NCBI GenBank assembly: GCA_002280555.1
Contig: NCEE01000011.1
Span: 83,043-147,042, forward strand
DNA: 64,000 nucleotides
Direction: 5' to 3'
Source of the DNA: Sphingomonas sp. 32-62-10
GTDB lineage: Bacteria > Pseudomonadota > Alphaproteobacteria > Sphingomonadales > Sphingomonadaceae
The number at the start of each line of letters is the position of its first letter. The stretch's first letter is position 1. Of this stretch, positions 18,128 to 26,782 are shown piece by piece. A program made the translations under genes and the position numbers. Under the pieces are notes generated by a model. That model did no database searches, was not told where the DNA came from, and worked only from the letters and a program-made list of their open reading frames with translations.

Positions 18128-18789
18128 TCGGCAAGATCAGCGGCGAGCAGCGCGGCGAGGGTAGGATCATTGCCCGGTTCTGTGCGACGCCATAACGGCG
18201 CGCCGGGCAGTTTCATGTCGGCGGAGGCAGGGTCGCTATCCAGCCGCACCGTACGCAACGGCGCGCTCGGTATCGGCACGTCGTCGGCGGCTTCGAGTGC
18301 GTTGATCATCGCTCGCCCGATAACATTGCCAGCGGCTTCGACCGGATGGTAATCCAGCCCCCCGACAGAATCACCGGCCACCGCCCGTGTTCGCATGAGG
18401 TCGCGCAACACAGCTTGTCCCGTAACCGGTGACAGCCGCCAGACGCCTGAGAGCCCCGTGGCGCTGTTAACGACCGCCCCGCCTCGGATCGAGGCGAGAA
18501 TGACGCGAGAAGCAGGGCTCTGGGCTGCCAGCAGCCCTTGAAGGGCCATCTGCCAATGATCGAGCATCGCATCCTCGGTTGGCACCACGCTTTCGCCTTG
18601 CCCGGGCAGGTCCGGCAGCAGGCTCGCCACGCCGTGATCCGCCAATCGGCGACAGATCGTCATTGCGAAAGCGCGCGTCCGGTTATGCTCCTCGAACAGG
18701 GCAGGCAGCATCACAACGACCGGGCCATCAGCGGGGCCGAAGCGTAACATCGCCTCGCGCCCGCCAGCCCAGTCGTAATGGTCGATCAC
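18103..18789 (-). CDS. Exosortase A-associated hydrolase 2
   Basis: Second alpha/beta-hydrolase-like protein of the XrtA locus. The family segments VVMLPALFEEHNRTR and LLPDLPGQGES are present. The expected nucleophile elbow reads ILASIRGGAVV, with Arg in place of a catalytic Ser, so ordinary esterase chemistry is doubtful. About 228 residues. It sits between the acyl carrier protein (4-nt overlap) and hydrolase 1, which suggests the three act on one carrier-bound intermediate; this is inference. Confidence 0.83.
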   Translation of the reverse strand: MIDHYDWAGGREAMLRFGPADGPVVVMLPALFEEHNRTRAFAMTICRRLADHGVASLLPDLPGQGESVVPTEDAMLDHWQMALQGLLAAQSPASRVILASIRGGAVVNSATGLSGVWRLSPVTGQAVLRDLMRTRAVAGDSVGGLDYHPVEAAGNVIGRAMINALEAADDVPIPSAPLRTVRLDSDPASADMKLPGAPLWRRTEPGNDPTLAALLAADLAEWVRQCVA

Positions 18790-19058
18790 CCGAGCGCCCG
18801 GTCTGCCGCGAAGCGGGTGAGCGCGCCGAGGGTCGCCATCATGTCGCCATCGACCTCGTCATCCTCGATCAGGATGCCGAGCCGATCCTCAAGTTCGGTC
18901 AACACGCCGGCCACGGCAAGCGAATCGAATTCGGGTAGCGCGCCGAACAGCGGGGTATCGTCGGTAAAGTCGGCCATGCGCTCGTCACTGATCGCCAGCA
19001 CGTCGCGCAACACCACGCGCACCGTCGCTTCAACCTCGGCTTCACTCACTGGCGCCAA
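18786..19058 (-). CDS. Acyl carrier protein of the XrtA locus
   Basis: Phosphopantetheine-type carrier protein of 90 residues. The attachment serine is in LPEFDSLAVAGVL, the DSL motif, near residue 46. The frame opens with a TTG at 19058 that has AAGGGGG about 6 bases upstream; a GTG at 19049 is possible. It is divergent from the acyl-AMP ligase across a 123-base gap. Carrier plus ligase plus decarboxylase is the usual module beside xrtA, presumably to activate an acyl or amino-acyl group for the exported product. Confidence 0.88.
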   Translation of the reverse strand: MAPVSEAEVEATVRVVLRDVLAISDERMADFTDDTPLFGALPEFDSLAVAGVLTELEDRLGILIEDDEVDGDMMATLGALTRFAADRALG

Positions 19059-19115
19059 CTCGATCCCCCTTGCGCAGTCACAGTCAAGCGAGGCCGTTAG
19101 AGAATTGCCGCGCGC

Positions 19116-19155
19116 CTGCCAAGCGTAGCGCCGATCTACTTCACGCTATTGGCAG
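19116..19155. promoter_or_regulatory. Inverted repeat in the divergent ACP/ligase intergenic region
   Basis: Arms CTGCCAA (19116-19122) and TTGGCAG (19149-19155) are perfect complements, with a looser GCGT/ACGC pair inside. It lies in the only divergent promoter region of the XrtA locus, 27 bases before the ligase start, so it could be an operator or an mRNA hairpin. No -35/-10 boxes are clear enough to call. Confidence 0.35.
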
Positions 19156-19181
19156 CGCGGTGCGAGCCGGTATCAAGGGAT

Positions 19182-20690
19182 ATGATCCCGCTCGATCCCG
19201 TGCCCCATCCGATCGATCACCTGCCCGGTCGCGGTGCGCCCGGCGACATCGCGATCGCCGATCGGGCGGGCGAGATGACCTATGCAGAACTGGAAAAGAC
19301 GGTGGGATCGCTCGCGGGCTGGCTGGCGGGGCAGGGACTGCAGCCGGGCGACCGGGTCGCGAGCTGGTTGCCGAAAACGCGAATGGCTTGCCTGATACCG
19401 CTTGCCGCGCCTCGCGCAGGGCTGGTGCACGTGCCGATCAACCCGCTGCTCAAACGCGCGCAAGTGGCGCATATTCTGGCGGACAGCGGGGCAGGGTTGA
19501 TCATCACGCAACACGCGCGGGCGAGCACGCTGGAACCCGGCGATGTGCCGACGTCATGCTGTCAGTTCGTTGAGGATGATGTAGGCCATGCTGACGTCAT
19601 GCCGCCATCGGGCGCCGATCCGCAGGCTTTGGCGGCGATCCTCTACACCTCGGGCTCGACCGGGCAGCCCAAGGGCGTGATGCTCAGCCATGCCAATCTG
19701 TGGCTCGGCGCAATCAGCGTGGCGCATTACCTCAAGATCACGCCCGCTGACCGAACTTTGTGTGTGCTGCCGTTCAACTTCGATTATGGACAGAACCAGC
19801 TATTTTCGACCTGGGCAGCAGGCGGCAGCGTGGTGCCGCTCGATTATCTGACGCCACGCGATGTGATCAAGGCGGTTGACCGGTACGGGGCGACAACACT
19901 GGCGGGGGTGCCGCCGCTGTGGAGCCAATTGCTCGACAACAATTGGCCCGATGATGTCGCAGCCAAGCTCCAACGGCTTACCAATTCGGGGGGCGCGCTG
20001 ACGGTGCGGATGGTTCGCGCGCTGCGGGCGCGGTTTCCGGCGGCTGATCTTTGCCCAATGTACGGCATTACCGAGGCATTCCGGTCGACCTATCTCGATC
20101 CCGCTTTGGTCGATGCGCACCCCGAATCGATGGGCCGGGCGATCCCTTTTGCCGAAGTGATGGCGGTGCGCGCCAACGGCACCCGCGCCGACGTCGGAGA
20201 GGTGGGCGAGTTGGTCCATGCCGGACCGCTCGTATCGATGGGCTATTGGCGGGATGCGGCTCGCACGGCCGAGCGCTATCGCCCCGCGCCGCCCTTCTTC
20301 GAATCCGGCGGCATGGCGGTATTCTCGGGCGATCAGGTGATCGAAGGCTTCGATGGGCTGTTCCGGTTCGTCGGTCGGCAGGATGAGATGATCAAATCGG
20401 CCGGTAACAGGATCAGCCCGACAGAGGTTGAGGAAGCTGTGCTGGCAGGCGGGGAGGCGACGGAGGCGGTTGCGATCGGGGTGCCTGATGACCGGCTGGG
20501 TCAGGTGATTGTGGTGGTCGCTCGTGCCAATGGTTCCGCCGAGGTTGCCGAGCAGGCCTTGCGTGATCGGCTGCGGCGTGATTTGCCAAGCTTCATGCAA
20601 CCGGCCCGATATCACTGGCGCAACGCCCTGCCGCGCAACGCCAATGGTAAGCTCGATCGGGCAGCGTTGAGGGCCGAGGTGGCATCATGA
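19182..20690 (+). CDS. Acyl-CoA/acyl-ACP ligase (AMP-forming), XrtA-associated
   Basis: ANL-superfamily adenylating enzyme. The P-loop LYTSGSTGQPKGVMLSH is near residue 150, and YGITEAFRST, the GELVHAGPLVSMGYW segment and the hinge FVGRQDEMIKSAGNRISPTEVEE with the C-terminal catalytic Lys in NANGKLDR complete it. ATG at 19182 with AAGGGA just upstream gives 502 residues. It matches the ligase found in XrtA loci; together with the divergent ACP it should load an acyl group on the carrier. The substrate cannot be read from sequence. Confidence 0.9.
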   Translation: MIPLDPVPHPIDHLPGRGAPGDIAIADRAGEMTYAELEKTVGSLAGWLAGQGLQPGDRVASWLPKTRMACLIPLAAPRAGLVHVPINPLLKRAQVAHILADSGAGLIITQHARASTLEPGDVPTSCCQFVEDDVGHADVMPPSGADPQALAAILYTSGSTGQPKGVMLSHANLWLGAISVAHYLKITPADRTLCVLPFNFDYGQNQLFSTWAAGGSVVPLDYLTPRDVIKAVDRYGATTLAGVPPLWSQLLDNNWPDDVAAKLQRLTNSGGALTVRMVRALRARFPAADLCPMYGITEAFRSTYLDPALVDAHPESMGRAIPFAEVMAVRANGTRADVGEVGELVHAGPLVSMGYWRDAARTAERYRPAPPFFESGGMAVFSGDQVIEGFDGLFRFVGRQDEMIKSAGNRISPTEVEEAVLAGGEATEAVAIGVPDDRLGQVIVVVARANGSAEVAEQALRDRLRRDLPSFMQPARYHWRNALPRNANGKLDRAALRAEVAS

Positions 20691-21946
20691 AGCCGATGGG
20701 GCCGATCCCGCCAGCCTTTGCCGATCAGCACGGCGACCTCGTCATTGCCGGGAAGACATGGGCAGACTGGATTGAAAAGGCTGGAGATACGCCGCTATTC
20801 ATCTATGATTTTGGAATCGTTGCTGCCCAAATCGCCGCGCTGCGCGCTGCGTTGCCAGCCGGCGTTGGCATCCATTATGCCGTGAAGGCCAATCCCTTCG
20901 CGCCGCTGGTGCGTGCCATCGCACCGCTGGTCGATGGCCTCGACATCGCCTCGGCGGGCGAATTGACGCTGGTGTCGCGCGAGGCGCCCGGCCTGCCGGT
21001 GAGCTTTGCCGGTCCGGGCAAGCGCGATGATGCCCTGGTGGCAGCAATCACAGCGGGCGTCACGATCAATCTGGAATCGGCGGGCGAAGCAACCCGCTCG
21101 CTGGCGCTTGGCGATCGGCTGGGTATCGCCCCCCGGCTTGCGGTGCGGGTGAACCCATCGTTCGAGCTGCGCGGATCGGGCATGCGGATGGGCGGGCGGG
21201 CGTCGCCGTTCGGGGTTGATGCCGAAGCTGTGCCTGCGCTGGTCGCGATGATCCAGCGTGCCGGGGCGGAGTGGCGTGGGCTTCACATCTTTGCCGGTTC
21301 GCAAACGCTCGATACGGCAGCGATCATCGACAGCCAGGCGGCGACCTTGGCGCTGGCGGGCGATCTGGCTGACCGGATCGGCGCTACCCCTCCGCTCGTC
21401 AATCTGGGCGGCGGCTTCGGCATTCCCTATTTTCCGGGCGATAGACCGGTTGACGTCACTGCTATTGGCTGTGCCCTGGGTGACGCCTTGGCGTCAGCGT
21501 CCGCATCACTCACCGGGGCGAGCTATGCCGTCGAACTCGGCCGCTGGCTGGTCGGCACCTGCGGAGTTTACCTCACGCGGGTAATCGACCGGAAGGAAAG
21601 CAGGGGCGAGACATTTCTCGTCACCGATGGCGGGTTGCACCACCAGCTTGCCGCATCAGGCAATTTCGGCACTGTTGTGCGCCGGAACTATCCCGTTGCG
21701 GTCACGCACCGGATGGGCGAGCCCGCCGTCGACATGGTTACCGTGGTCGGCTGCCTTTGCACCCCGCTCGACCGGCTGGCAGACCAGGTCACGCTGCCCC
21801 AAGCCGAACCCGGCGACGTGATCGCGGTGTTCCTGGCAGGCGCATACGGCCTATCGGCCAGCCCAACCGCGTTCCTGGGGCATCCGCTGCCGACCGAGCT
21901 TCTGGCGGGTTTACCAGACAATCCTAACGCTATCTTCACCTCTTGA
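20687..21946 (+). CDS. PLP-dependent decarboxylase, XrtA-associated
   Basis: Fold-III decarboxylase of the ornithine/diaminopimelate decarboxylase family. The PLP lysine is in IHYAVKANPFAPLVRAI near residue 70, the phosphate-binding glycines in VNLGGGFGIPYF near residue 245, and the second-subunit Cys in VVGCLCTPLDRLAD. It is the version that travels with exosortase A. Substrate unknown; true lysA is expected elsewhere. ATG overlaps the ligase stop by 4 nt. 419 residues. Confidence 0.88.
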   Translation: MKPMGPIPPAFADQHGDLVIAGKTWADWIEKAGDTPLFIYDFGIVAAQIAALRAALPAGVGIHYAVKANPFAPLVRAIAPLVDGLDIASAGELTLVSREAPGLPVSFAGPGKRDDALVAAITAGVTINLESAGEATRSLALGDRLGIAPRLAVRVNPSFELRGSGMRMGGRASPFGVDAEAVPALVAMIQRAGAEWRGLHIFAGSQTLDTAAIIDSQAATLALAGDLADRIGATPPLVNLGGGFGIPYFPGDRPVDVTAIGCALGDALASASASLTGASYAVELGRWLVGTCGVYLTRVIDRKESRGETFLVTDGGLHHQLAASGNFGTVVRRNYPVAVTHRMGEPAVDMVTVVGCLCTPLDRLADQVTLPQAEPGDVIAVFLAGAYGLSASPTAFLGHPLPTELLAGLPDNPNAIFTS

Positions 21947-22024
21947 ACCGATATCACTGGCCATAGCTACGTGTAGAGCCGGTTGACGTCACCGATCTCT
22001 GCGCGCCAGCCGGAGGGTGAAGTG

Positions 22025-22669
22025 ATGCGTTTGCAACGGTTTTCCAGGGTTTTTGGCGGGTCGATCGCGATGGCCACGCTCGTTTCGGGATGCATTCCCG
22101 GCGGCGGTCGTCCAGAATTGCCGCCTGCTGCCTTTGTCGCCTCGCAGGAGCAGCCGGGCGAAGAATATATCATCGGCCCGCTTGATCAGCTGAACATCTT
22201 CGTCTGGCGTAACCCCGAATTGTCGGCAAAGGTGCAAGTGCGCCCTGATGGCCGCATCACCACGCCACTGATCAGCGACATGCCCGCCGTCGGCAAGACA
22301 CCCGCCATGCTCGCCGACGACATGAAGATCGCGCTGGGCGAATATATCAAGGACCCGATTGTATCGGTCATCGTCGAGAATTTCTCAGGCACGTTCAGCC
22401 AACAGGTCCGCATCGTCGGTGCGACCGAAAAGCCAGCCTCGCTCCCTTACCGCGCCAACATGACATTGCTCGACGCGATGATCGCGGTGGGCGGCCTCAG
22501 CGAATTCGCGGCCGGCAACAAGGCGCGGTTGATTCGCTATGATCGGAACACCGGCCGCCAGCGCGAATTCCAGCTGCGCCTTTCGAGCCTGCTCAAGAAT
22601 GGCGATTCATCGGCCAATGTGAAGCTCCAGCCCGGTGACGTCATCATCATCCCGGAAAGCATGTTCTGA
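22025..22669 (+). CDS. Polysaccharide export lipoprotein (Wza/EpsA-like), XrtA locus
   Basis: Outer-membrane export protein of the Wza/GumB family. The signal peptide ends in a lipobox (ATLVSGC, Cys about 22). The export domain opens with YIIGPLDQLNIFVWRNPEL and has VRPDGRITTPLI. A SLBB-like part (VRIVGATEKP, LLDAMIAVGGL) follows, and VKLQPGDVIIIPESMF ends the protein. ATG 22025 is preceded by a strong GGAGG at 7-8 bases, which decides the start. It should form the outer-membrane exit for the locus polysaccharide. Confidence 0.92.
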   Translation: MRLQRFSRVFGGSIAMATLVSGCIPGGGRPELPPAAFVASQEQPGEEYIIGPLDQLNIFVWRNPELSAKVQVRPDGRITTPLISDMPAVGKTPAMLADDMKIALGEYIKDPIVSVIVENFSGTFSQQVRIVGATEKPASLPYRANMTLLDAMIAVGGLSEFAAGNKARLIRYDRNTGRQREFQLRLSSLLKNGDSSANVKLQPGDVIIIPESMF

Positions 22670-22679
22670 GGATGCTGGC

Positions 22680-24191
22680 ATGAACGGCCTTTACGACGAA
22701 CTGCGCATTGCGCTGCACGGCATCTGGAAGCGCCGCTGGCTCGCGCTGGCGGTGGCCTGGGGCGTGTGCGTGCTCGGCTGGCTGGTCGTATCGCAAATCC
22801 CCAACAGCTATCAATCGCGCGCACGCGTTTCGGTACAGATGCAATCGATCCTGCCGAGCAAGATCGGCATCACCGCTGATGAGCAATCAAAGGACATCGA
22901 CCGCGTTCGCCAGACGCTGACCTCCGCCGTCAATCTTGCCAAGGTTGTGCGGGGCACCGATCTGGCAGCGACGATCGCCACTGAGCGCGACGTCGCGGAC
23001 CGGGTTGCGAGCTTGCAGGCGGCAATCAAGGTCACTGCGCAGCAGGATAACTTGTTCGAGATCACCGCATCGTCGACCAGCCCGAAGCTTGCGCGCCAGA
23101 TCGTCCAGAAGCTGATCGAGATTTTCGTCGAGGAAAATCTGGCCGGCGACCGCGACGAAACGACCCAGACGCTCCAGTTCCTGGACGGACAGCTCGCCCA
23201 GCGCCAGAAGCAGTTGCAGGACAGTGAGGCGAAGCGCGCCGATTTCCAGAACCGCTATCTGGGTGCTTTGCCTGGTTCGGGAACGCTCAATGAGCGGATC
23301 GGCAGCGCACGGAGCCAGATGGCGCAGGTCGATGGCGATCTGGCCGCCGCGCAGAGCGGTCTGGCGGCAATCACCGCGCAGATGGCAGGCGTGTCGCCCA
23401 GTGTCGCTGGTGGCGGTGGCGGGGCAGCAGGACCCGCGCGCGCGCGGGTCAACGCGATCCAGGGTCAGCTCGCCGAGGCGCGGGGCCGTGGCTTCACCGA
23501 ATCACACCCCGATATTGTCGCGCTGAAGAATCAGCTCGCGCAGGCCCAGGGTGTTGCCCGCAACGAGCCGCTTAGCGCGGGGACAGCAGGATCGGGCAAC
23601 CCCGTGTTCATGTCGCTCCAGTCGCTGCGGGCTGACAAGCAGGCACAGGTTGCGGCCCTGATGGCGCGCAAGGGCCAGCTGCAAAGCGATCTCGATCAGC
23701 TTCAATCGAAGTTGAGCGGCGATCCCGGCGTGGCTGCCGAGCAGGCGCAGCTCGAACGCGATTATCAGGTCTTGAAAGACCAGTATGACAAGTTGCTGGC
23801 GGACCGTGAGGACATCAAGCTGCGCGGGCAGGTGCAGAACCAGACCGATGCGATCAAGTTCAGCGTTATCGACCCACCCACTGCGCCGCGCGCGCCAACG
23901 GCACCCAATAGGCCCATGTTGTTGACTGGCGTGCTGATCGCCGGGCTCGGTGCAGGCGTGGGTGCTGCCTTCGCGCTCGGCCAGTTGCGCACGACTTTCC
24001 CGACCGCAAGCCGCCTTGAGCGCGCGACCGGGATGCCCGTGATCGGTTCGATAGGCGCGATGGTGACTGATGCGCAGCGCGCGTTAACACGCAAGCGGCT
24101 AACCTATTTCGTCGGCGGATCGGGCGGGCTGATGGCCGCCTATGTCGCGCTGATCGGGATTGAATTTCTCCAGCGGGGGTTGGCGGCATGA
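22680..24191 (+). CDS. Chain-length determinant protein, XrtA type
   Basis: Inner-membrane polysaccharide co-polymerase of the Wzz/GumC family. The first transmembrane helix is near residues 19-38 (LALAVAWGVCVLGWLVV), a long periplasmic coiled-coil with many Gln/Lys/Ala heptads spans about 150-400, and the terminal helices lie near 415-435 and 475-497. The Pro-rich motif before the last helices (IDPPTAPRAPTAPNRP) is typical. ATG at 22680 with GAGGA upstream; 503 residues. The next gene encodes its tyrosine kinase partner. Confidence 0.9.
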   Translation: MNGLYDELRIALHGIWKRRWLALAVAWGVCVLGWLVVSQIPNSYQSRARVSVQMQSILPSKIGITADEQSKDIDRVRQTLTSAVNLAKVVRGTDLAATIATERDVADRVASLQAAIKVTAQQDNLFEITASSTSPKLARQIVQKLIEIFVEENLAGDRDETTQTLQFLDGQLAQRQKQLQDSEAKRADFQNRYLGALPGSGTLNERIGSARSQMAQVDGDLAAAQSGLAAITAQMAGVSPSVAGGGGGAAGPARARVNAIQGQLAEARGRGFTESHPDIVALKNQLAQAQGVARNEPLSAGTAGSGNPVFMSLQSLRADKQAQVAALMARKGQLQSDLDQLQSKLSGDPGVAAEQAQLERDYQVLKDQYDKLLADREDIKLRGQVQNQTDAIKFSVIDPPTAPRAPTAPNRPMLLTGVLIAGLGAGVGAAFALGQLRTTFPTASRLERATGMPVIGSIGAMVTDAQRALTRKRLTYFVGGSGGLMAAYVALIGIEFLQRGLAA

Positions 24192-25144
24192 GCGAGATGC
24201 GGCCCATCCGCCCCGGCGGCTCGCTGCTCGAGCGGGCAGCGGCAGTCTATGATTTCCAAGCCGAGTTCCGTGCGGTGGGGCCGGCGGCGAAAATCACGCC
24301 TGCGCCGCTGCCCTTGCCGGTTGCGAACACTGCGCCACCGCCGATCGCTGAAACACGCCCCGCTGTGCCTGCCGCCTCGCCCGAAGCCCCGATTGCCCGT
24401 CGCGCAACTGGCCCCGGCGTTATCGACCGTAATTTGCTCGCTGTGCAGGGCTTGCTTGTGCCCGGTGCGCCCGTCGGCGTCCTCGCCGAGGAGTTCCGGC
24501 TCGTTAAACGCCAACTGTTGCTCACCGCTCGCACAGTGAAAGCCACGCAAGGCGACCGGTCACGCACGGTCCTTGTCTGTTCGGCCAACCCGAACGAGGG
24601 CAAAACCTATTGCTCCCTTAACCTCGCCCTCTCGCTCGCCGCCGAGCGCGATACCGAGGTGCTGCTGGTCGATGCTGATTTTGCCAAGCCCGATGTGATG
24701 GCGCGGCTCGGGTTGATTGAAGGGCAGGGGCTGCTCGATGCACTCGCCAACCCGGCGATCGATATCGAGGCGTGTGTCGTTCACACCGATATTCCCCAGC
24801 TCAGCCTGTTGCCGGCCGGCACCAAGAGCAATCAGGATACCGAGCTGCTCGCCAGCGCGCGAACGTCGGTGCTGATCCAGCAATTGCTCGATGCCAATCC
24901 GCGTCGAATCGTGATTTTCGATTCACCGCCTGCACTGGCCGCATCGCCCGCGGCGACGCTCGCCCAGCATGTCGGCCAGGTGATGCTGGTGGTGCGCGCC
25001 GATCAGACCAGCGAGGGCGATCTGCGCGATGCCGTCGGCCTGCTTGCCGGCTGTACCGAGATTCAACTGGTTCTCAACGCCGTTTCCTATGCGCCCGGCG
25101 GGCGCCGATTTGGCAGCTATTATGGCTTGGAGGAGCCCAAATGA
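24188..25144 (+). CDS. Tyrosine autokinase (BY-kinase), XrtA-associated
   Basis: Cytoplasmic bacterial tyrosine kinase of the CpsD/Wzc-C type that works with the preceding chain-length protein. Walker A is SANPNEGKTYCS with the lysine at about residue 139, Walker A' is VLLVDADFAKPD, and a Walker B-like IVIFDSPPALA follows. The C-terminus ends FGSYYGLEEP, a short Tyr pair in place of the longer Tyr cluster of Wzc. A Pro/Ala-rich N-terminal linker of about 80 residues precedes the kinase. 318 residues. Confidence 0.9.
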   Translation: MSEMRPIRPGGSLLERAAAVYDFQAEFRAVGPAAKITPAPLPLPVANTAPPPIAETRPAVPAASPEAPIARRATGPGVIDRNLLAVQGLLVPGAPVGVLAEEFRLVKRQLLLTARTVKATQGDRSRTVLVCSANPNEGKTYCSLNLALSLAAERDTEVLLVDADFAKPDVMARLGLIEGQGLLDALANPAIDIEACVVHTDIPQLSLLPAGTKSNQDTELLASARTSVLIQQLLDANPRRIVIFDSPPALAASPAATLAQHVGQVMLVVRADQTSEGDLRDAVGLLAGCTEIQLVLNAVSYAPGGRRFGSYYGLEEPK

Positions 25145-26745
25145 CGCGGATCGCGATCGTCATCACCGCGCTTGGCAGCGCCTGCATCGCGGCAACGCCC
25201 GCCGATGCCCGCAAGCGCGAGATCACGCCCTATATCGAGATTGGCCAGATCGTCTCGGCGGATCTCAACACCAATGACGTGCTGACCTATTCGACCGTCG
25301 CAGTCGGGGTCGATGCGTCGGTTTCCACCCGCCGGGTCGAGGCACAGGTGAGTTACCGCTATGAACGGCGCATCGGCTATCAGGACAAGCTGGATGACGG
25401 CGACGTCCACAGCGGGCTGGCGCGCGCGGCGGTGAAGGTGGTGCCCGGCGTCAGCGTCGAAGGCGGGGCAATCGCGACGCGCGCCAGGTCTGACGTGCGC
25501 GGGGCTAATCCCGGCGTCTTGGTCGGCAATGTCGATAACATCGCGCAGGTCTATTCCGTCTATGCTGGTCCGTCGGTCGGCACCCATGTTGGCCCCGTCG
25601 GAGTCAGCGCGAGCTACCGTTATGGCTATACCAAGGCCGAAGCCGTCAGTTCGACCGGGGTAGCCCCCGGCCAGCCCCGGCTGGATGCGTTTGACAGTTC
25701 GCGCAGCCAGTTGGCGCAGGCGAGCCTGAACTTGAAATCGGGCACGGTGCTGCCGGTCGGCGTCACGCTCAGCGGCGCTTGGGAACGCGATGATGCGACC
25801 CAGCTCGATCAGAAATATGAGGGCAAATATGCCCGGGCCGATCTGCTGCTCCCGGTCAGTGGCTCACTCGCCATAGTCGGCGGTGCAGGCTACGAAAACA
25901 TCCAGATCACGCAGCGCGACGCGCTGATCGGTCCCGGCGGCCAGCCTGTGGTCGACGGCAATGGTCGGTTTCAGACCGATCCTGCCAGCCCAGCACGGAT
26001 CGCCTACAGCTTTGACGGTATTTATTACGATGCCGGTGTCGCATGGCGGCCCAGCAAGCGCACACAGCTCGAAGCGCGGGTCGGCAAGCGTTATGGCACG
26101 ACCAGCTTTACCGGATCGTTCAGCTATGCCCCCAGCCAGGCCGTCGCGATCCGCGTTGGTGTGTATGATGGCATCCAGACCTTTGGTCGCCAGCTGCAGA
26201 ACGGCCTCGCCAATGTCGGCACCAGCTTTAATGCGGGTCGCCCCGGCGGCTTTGGCGGTGAATTCAACGGTTGCATCTTTGGCGCTGAAGGTGGCGCAGC
26301 GGGCAATTGCCTTAACGGCGCGCTGCAATCGATCTCGACCGCCGCCTATCGCGCCCGCGGCGTCGATGCGCTCATCTCAGTCAGCCGTGGTCCACTCAGC
26401 TTTGGCGCAGGCGTCGGCTATGCCAATCGCGAATTCCAGTCGACCGCAGGCGCTGGCGGCTTCGTTGTCAACGGCGTGACCGATGAAAGCTATTATGCAC
26501 AGGCGTTCATCTCGCGTGCGCTCGACAGTCGGACGTCGATCGATGCAACGGCATTTGCCAATTATTACCAGAGCAACCTTACCGGTGCGACCGACGTATA
26601 TGGCATTGGCGCGACCGGCACATTCAGCAAGCGCTTTGGGCGATTGGGGACGCAGGCGTCGGTTGGCGTGTACAGCTTCAGCCAGCAGGGGCAGGACACG
26701 ACGATATCGGTGCAGGGCTTGCTGGGCGCGCGTTACTCGTTCTGA
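25141..26745 (+). CDS. PEP-CTERM/XrtA-associated outer-membrane beta-barrel protein
   Basis: Probable outer-membrane protein. The signal peptide (MTRIAIVITALGSACIAATPADA) is followed by about 500 residues of alternating polar/apolar strands rich in Tyr, Gly and Ser, ending in an aromatic residue (GARYSF), as barrels do. It resembles the conserved beta-barrel-like protein found in XrtA loci between kinase and ATPase. ATG at 25141 overlaps the kinase stop. 534 residues. It may be the channel for the secretion ATPase or polymer; the role is not established. Confidence 0.8.
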   Translation: MTRIAIVITALGSACIAATPADARKREITPYIEIGQIVSADLNTNDVLTYSTVAVGVDASVSTRRVEAQVSYRYERRIGYQDKLDDGDVHSGLARAAVKVVPGVSVEGGAIATRARSDVRGANPGVLVGNVDNIAQVYSVYAGPSVGTHVGPVGVSASYRYGYTKAEAVSSTGVAPGQPRLDAFDSSRSQLAQASLNLKSGTVLPVGVTLSGAWERDDATQLDQKYEGKYARADLLLPVSGSLAIVGGAGYENIQITQRDALIGPGGQPVVDGNGRFQTDPASPARIAYSFDGIYYDAGVAWRPSKRTQLEARVGKRYGTTSFTGSFSYAPSQAVAIRVGVYDGIQTFGRQLQNGLANVGTSFNAGRPGGFGGEFNGCIFGAEGGAAGNCLNGALQSISTAAYRARGVDALISVSRGPLSFGAGVGYANREFQSTAGAGGFVVNGVTDESYYAQAFISRALDSRTSIDATAFANYYQSNLTGATDVYGIGATGTFSKRFGRLGTQASVGVYSFSQQGQDTTISVQGLLGARYSF

Positions 26746-26782
26746 TTGCGAGCGGGCGTCGGGCTGGTTGGGAAGACGATGA

